DNA from: an uncultured Marinococcus sp.
GTDB taxonomy: Bacteria; Bacillota; Bacilli; Bacillales; Marinococcaceae
Assembly (NCBI RefSeq): GCF_947493875.1
Contig: NZ_CANLSU010000004.1
Span: 186,001-250,000 of the forward strand
Reading direction: 5' to 3'
Length of the DNA: 64,000 nucleotides
Positions 60,740 to 64,000 of this stretch are shown piece after piece. The translations under genes and the position numbers were made by a program. How positions within the stretch are numbered: the first letter of the stretch is position 1; every line of letters starts with the position of its first letter. Below the pieces are notes generated by a model. That model was not told where the DNA came from. It searched no databases and saw only the letters and a list, made by a program, of their open reading frames with translations.

Positions 60740-61159
60740 TTAACGCCAGCGTTCGTACTGCCTGTGAAGACTTTCTTTCTCTATTAAACATTTTTGCAGA
60801 CTTGGCGCTGGGCACAACTGATTGTAGCGGCGGACTTTTTTATTGATTTTACTGATTTCTTTTTTTATACGGCGGTCAGGGATTGCTTCCTCCGTCTGCT
60901 GTTTCAGCACCTGCCCGAGGTCCTCCCGGATTTCCCGCTGCAGCCGGACCCATGAAGGCACAAATCCGTTTCGCTTTAAAAGAGTGTCAAAGGTATCGCT
61001 TTGCAGATAATCCTTTGGCAGTGGCTTGCCACGACCCGGCAGATTGTCAAACCCACCCTTCTTTTCGTGCTCCCGAATCAATTCACCAACAGGGTCGCGA
61101 TACGTTAGTCCTTCTTTTTCACCGGCGAGCCTCTCGTTGTAATCCTTCGATAACGCCAT
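60740..61159 (-). CDS. DUF1992 / DnaJ-homologue-associated domain protein
   Basis: 139 residues. The DUF1992 block is DPVGELIREHEKKGGFDNLP followed by GRGKPLPKDYLQ (residues ~22-52), the diagnostic FxxLxGxGKPL pattern. Function is unknown; some eukaryotic relatives are fused to J domains. ATG at 61159 has AAGGAGCAG upstream. Monocistronic, with a terminator and a parS-like site downstream. Confidence 0.88.
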   Translation of the reverse strand: MALSKDYNERLAGEKEGLTYRDPVGELIREHEKKGGFDNLPGRGKPLPKDYLQSDTFDTLLKRNGFVPSWVRLQREIREDLGQVLKQQTEEAIPDRRIKKEISKINKKVRRYNQLCPAPSLQKCLIEKESLHRQYERWR

Positions 61160-61223
61160 TCATTCTGCTCCTTTGCTTTTTTTGATATTTTTATTTTAAC
61201 AAACAGAGCATAAACGGGTCTTT

Positions 61224-62291
61224 TTAAAGGCTTTCCCATGCTTCCTCTGCCTCTTGCATAAGACGCTTAATCATGACGCCTGTCGGCTCACGTACGCTCA
61301 AACGTGTTCCCTGGCCGCTCCAAAGGGACATGAATGCAGATTCGTTTTGTCTGGCCGCTTCTTTTCGAATCGGCTGTGTAAGTGTATTTTGAATTGGATA
61401 CGGTGGCCAATTGTGCCCGAGCGCCTCCAACTGTATCATCATTTTATTTGTAATTCCTCTGGCCGGCTTGCCGCTGAAGATGGAGGTAACGGCGGTTTCT
61501 GTTTCTTTACTCATTAATACCGCCTGCTGATGGGCCTGCGGGGCTCCGCTCTCACTGCTTGTTAAAAAAGCGGTTCCCATCTGCACCGCTCCCGCGCCCA
61601 GGGCATGCGCCGCCAAAATACCACGTCCATCCATAATTCCCCCAGCTGCGATCACCGGAATATCGACCTCGTCTACGACCTGTGGCACTAAAGCCATCGT
61701 TCCGACCATCGCTTTTTCGAAGGACTCTGCAAAGGTCCCCCTGTGCCCGCCGGCTTCGCTTCCCTGAGCCACTACCGCATCCATACCTGCCTGCTCATTT
61801 TGAACGGCTTCTTCAACGGTAGTGGCAGTGCCGATCAAAAAGACACCGTGGGCCTTCAACCGCTCAATGTGGGGAGCAGGAGGAATTCCAAAGGTGAAGC
61901 TGCAGACCGTAATCTCTTCTTCTATAATAATTTCAAGCTGTTCTTCAAAGAAAGAAGGCAGCTTATCCGGCATCGATTGAGCGGCCAATTTTAATTCTTT
62001 ATGAATCAGAGAGAGCTTTTCATTGGCAGCCTGAACATCTTCGGCGACCACTTCCGGAGTTTCCGGCACAAAAAGATTCACTGCAAATGACCCCGATGTC
62101 TGCTTTTTCACAAGTTGAACAGTAGAGCGAAGACTCTCTGCGGTCATATATCCGGCTCCTATAGTCCCAAGCCCGCCAGCTTTTGTGACTCCTGCCACCA
62201 GCTCCGGAGTGGTAACCCCGCCGGCCATTCCGGCTTGAATAATGGGCTGTTCGATTTGAAGACGCATAAGTAATTCAGAACGTACCGCCAT
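61224..62291 (-). CDS. nitronate monooxygenase family flavoprotein
   Basis: A 355-residue FMN-dependent TIM-barrel enzyme of the NMO/2-nitropropane dioxygenase family. It has IEQPIIQAGMAGGVTTPELV at the N-terminus, AVVAQGSEAGGHRGTF near residue 173 with the catalytic-His region, and PVIAAGGIMDGRGILAAHAL-GAGAVQMGTAFL near 215-245 for FMN phosphate. Family members detoxify propionate-3-nitronate; FabK-type enoyl reductases are the closest alternative. ATG 62291 follows AAGGAGAG. Monocistronic. Confidence 0.9.
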   Translation of the reverse strand: MAVRSELLMRLQIEQPIIQAGMAGGVTTPELVAGVTKAGGLGTIGAGYMTAESLRSTVQLVKKQTSGSFAVNLFVPETPEVVAEDVQAANEKLSLIHKELKLAAQSMPDKLPSFFEEQLEIIIEEEITVCSFTFGIPPAPHIERLKAHGVFLIGTATTVEEAVQNEQAGMDAVVAQGSEAGGHRGTFAESFEKAMVGTMALVPQVVDEVDIPVIAAGGIMDGRGILAAHALGAGAVQMGTAFLTSSESGAPQAHQQAVLMSKETETAVTSIFSGKPARGITNKMMIQLEALGHNWPPYPIQNTLTQPIRKEAARQNESAFMSLWSGQGTRLSVREPTGVMIKRLMQEAEEAWESL

Positions 62292-62418
62292 ATGTGCTCT
62301 CTCCTTTACTACAATATTTAATACAATTAATTGGAAATGTATTTATTATATCATGGCATAAAATTCATGTGATTCTTTTGAACTAAATATAAAGTTTTAC
62401 ATTTATTTTACGCAAATA

Positions 62419-62452
62419 AAAAAGCAGCGACGCGGGTCCGCTGCTTTTTATA
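62419..62452 (-). terminator. intrinsic terminator of the chemoreceptor gene
   Basis: AAAAAGCAGCG pairs with CGCTGCTTTTT across 8 bases, overlapping the stop codon. Confidence 0.88.
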
Positions 62453-63362
62453 AAATATGCCGGAATTGTTTCGCTCTTTCTTCCAGACCTCTCGCTGCTG
62501 CGCCAATATGTTCGAACTCTTTTACAGCATGCTTAATATGTTCCTGGCTGTTTTCCATTCCTTTTTGAGAACGAATTGTCCCCTCGCTAATTTTACTCAC
62601 TTCTCCAGTTATTCCCTCGACATGGCTGTTTACTTCCTGGATAGAGGAATGAGCCCTTGTTGCAAGCTTCCGTACTTCATCTGCCACTACTGTAAATCCA
62701 CGGCCGTGCTCCCCGGCTCTTGCAGCTTCAATCGCTGCGTTTAAAGCCAGCATATTAGTCTGGTCAGCGATTTCACGGATCGTTTTTACAATCCCCCGAA
62801 TAGAATCCGCCTGCTGCTCCAATGATTCCAGAATAGCAAGATTGTTATTTGCCTCTTCTACTACCTGCCGGGAGTTTTCAGTAATCTCACGGCCTTTTGT
62901 CCTCCCGTCTTCTGCTCTCTTTAACAGCTCCTCAGACATGTGCTGCACCGAGTCTGACACCTTTGTCATTTCGTCTTCCCGGAGGGTAATATCTGTCGCT
63001 GCCTTCAACACCGCGTGTACGTTTCCAGCGTCATCCAGCACCGGCATGTAGGTGGCTTCAAGCCTTACCAGCTTACCGCTTCGCGTCAAACGCTGTATTT
63101 TATCCTGAAAGGATTTTCCCGCGCGCAAATCCTGCCAAAACCTTTCATAATCCCGGCTCGAAGCAAAATCCGGAGTGCAAAACTGCCGGTGATGCATCCC
63201 CACCATATCTTCTTCATGATACTCCATAGCTGCGGCAAAATGATGGTTTGCCCACAGCACTCTTCCATTAAGATCGAATTCAATGATAGCGAGCGAGCGT
63301 TCCAGCGCACGTAACACCTGGGAAGCTTCTAACACCTGCTCATTATTTTTTGTTTTTTGCAT
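62448..63362 (-). CDS. soluble PAS-domain methyl-accepting chemotaxis protein
   Basis: A 304-residue cytoplasmic chemoreceptor without TM helices or HAMP domain. An N-terminal PAS/PAC (~15-130; [40 protein letters not shown]) is followed by a short MCP signalling domain with the conserved hairpin tip around [20 protein letters not shown] (~205) and [16 protein letters not shown]. The short signalling domain could couple to CheW/CheA or other partners. ATG at 63362 has a weak RBS (AGGAGT further upstream). The PAS suggests sensing of an intracellular small molecule or redox state. Confidence 0.92.
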   Translation of the reverse strand: MQKTKNNEQVLEASQVLRALERSLAIIEFDLNGRVLWANHHFAAAMEYHEEDMVGMHHRQFCTPDFASSRDYERFWQDLRAGKSFQDKIQRLTRSGKLVRLEATYMPVLDDAGNVHAVLKAATDITLREDEMTKVSDSVQHMSEELLKRAEDGRTKGREITENSRQVVEEANNNLAILESLEQQADSIRGIVKTIREIADQTNMLALNAAIEAARAGEHGRGFTVVADEVRKLATRAHSSIQEVNSHVEGITGEVSKISEGTIRSQKGMENSQEHIKHAVKEFEHIGAAARGLEERAKQFRHIL

Positions 63363-63484
63363 ATCGTTTACTCCTCTAGTTCTTTTTTATTATCTACTAT
63401 TAATACTTTATACCCAATTAGATATTTTAAAAACACTTTTTTTAATACATATTTATAAAAAAGACTCAATTATTTACAAACAAT

Positions 63485-63513
63485 AAAAAAGACCTATTTT
63501 ATAAGGTCTTTTT
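63485..63513 (-). terminator. intrinsic terminator of the GGDEF gene
   Basis: AAAAAAGACCT pairs with AGGTCTTTTTT across 7 bases; the stop codon at 63494 lies inside the stem. Confidence 0.88.
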
Positions 63514-64000
63514 TAGAATATATGCATGTCTGGTTACGACCCTGGTTTTTTGCCTGGTACAGAGCATCATCTGCCTGTTTAAACAGCTCCCTTTCTTCTA
63601 CAGCTGTTTCAGGAAATATAGCTGCCCCGGTCGACACAGTAATATATAATGTCTCTCCATCCGTGAGGAAAGGATATTTTTCAACACGCTCCCGTATCCG
63701 TTCAGCAATATCGAATGCTTTAGATGCGGGGCAGCCGGACAATATAACTGTAAATTCTTCTCCGCCTTTGCGGTACACAGAATCCTCCGGCCGGACCATT
63801 TCTAGCAGCACAGCTCCAAGCTGCCTTAAAATATCGTCTCCTGCTGTGTGCCCGTGACGGTCATTAATATCTTTAAAATGATCGATATCGATAATGAGCA
63901 ACGAGACTGCCTGCTTCATTTTCGAAGCCTGTTCGAGATTTTTTGTTAACGAATAGGCGAAGCTTCTCGGATTATCAAGGCCTGTAAGCGGGTCCTTCAA
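63494..64000 (-). CDS. diguanylate cyclase GGDEF domain, C-terminal fragment
   Basis: The last 168 residues of a protein that runs off the right edge. It is an intact GGDEF domain: DPLTGLDNPRSF at the start, IDIDHFKDINDRHGHTAGDD, and the active site as GGEEF (VYRKGGEEFTVIL). The inhibitory I-site RxxD (RPED) lies exactly five residues before GGEEF, so product inhibition is expected. It should make c-di-GMP from GTP. N-terminal sensor domains lie outside the window. Confidence 0.93.
   Translation of the reverse strand: MKDPLTGLDNPRSFAYSLTKNLEQASKMKQAVSLLIIDIDHFKDINDRHGHTAGDDILRQLGAVLLEMVRPEDSVYRKGGEEFTVILSGCPASKAFDIAERIRERVEKYPFLTDGETLYITVSTGAAIFPETAVEERELFKQADDALYQAKNQGRNQTCIYSKKDLIK

Noticed and set aside
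1-64000. CRISPR arrays, tRNA/rRNA genes, prophage or transposase genes.
   Set aside because: I looked for regular repeats, cloverleaf/CCA ends and integrase or transposase motifs and saw none.

Overview
The window looks like chromosomal DNA from a Gram-positive, endospore-former-type Bacillaceae. Ribosome binding sites are strong (AAGGAGG), GTG and TTG starts are frequent, many proteins are acidic, and K+ and Na+ transporters are numerous. A block at 27.4-38.7 kb carries orthologues of the Bacillus subtilis ywf/ywg/ywh region in recognisable order: speE, speB, ywhD, ywgA, ywfO, lipL, pta and hemQ. The acidic secreted nucleotidase and the many cation transporters suggest a halo- or alkaliphilic bacillus, but that is inference. 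No rRNA, tRNA, CRISPR array, prophage or insertion sequence was seen.

Layout. 0-2.8 kb: galK-galT-galR (galR cut by the edge), reverse strand. 2.9-10.3 kb: K+ channel, Gfo/Idh/MocA oxidoreductase, Cof-type HAD phosphatase, quinone-oxidoreductase-like MDR, Old Yellow Enzyme, atypical SDR, TVP38 membrane protein. 10.5-18.3 kb: Bcr/CflA efflux, secreted 5'-nucleotidase, intracellular subtilisin, tandem DUF2294 protein, small hypotheticals, DUF418 protein. 18.4-27.3 kb: ABC exporter pair, TetR-MFS drug-efflux pair, beta-hydroxyacid dehydrogenase, PLP dehydratase, cytochrome P450. 27.4-38.7 kb: the conserved ywf/ywg/ywh block, interrupted by a dicarboxylate symporter, a sugar porter and an MBL hydrolase. 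38.9-47.4 kb: glutamate-synthase-like flavoprotein with kynureninase, UPF0126 channel, YnfA, KhtTU K+/H+ antiporter, FMN reductase, ArsB, a Cys-less HesB-like protein.

47.4-52.97 kb is the most interesting part. A Zn alcohol dehydrogenase gene sits behind a consensus sigma-54 promoter, with a perfect 14-bp palindrome upstream. It faces an operon of Fe alcohol dehydrogenase, soluble GAF-PAS histidine kinase and NtrC-type sigma-54 activator. Each promoter region also has a full match to the CcpA cre consensus. I read this as a self-contained alcohol-sensing, catabolite-repressed sigma-54 regulon.

53-64 kb: ZIP transporter behind an MntR-like box, YflT-type stress protein, a decayed EAL-domain pseudogene containing a parS-like site, a persulfide sensor of the CstR type with a matching operator, a methyltransferase, a MarR-MFS pair with a perfect operator, a Na+/Ca2+ antiporter, a second parS-like site, DUF1992, nitronate monooxygenase, soluble chemoreceptor, and a GGDEF protein cut by the right edge. 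The two parS-like sites and the ywf/ywg synteny suggest an origin-proximal position.
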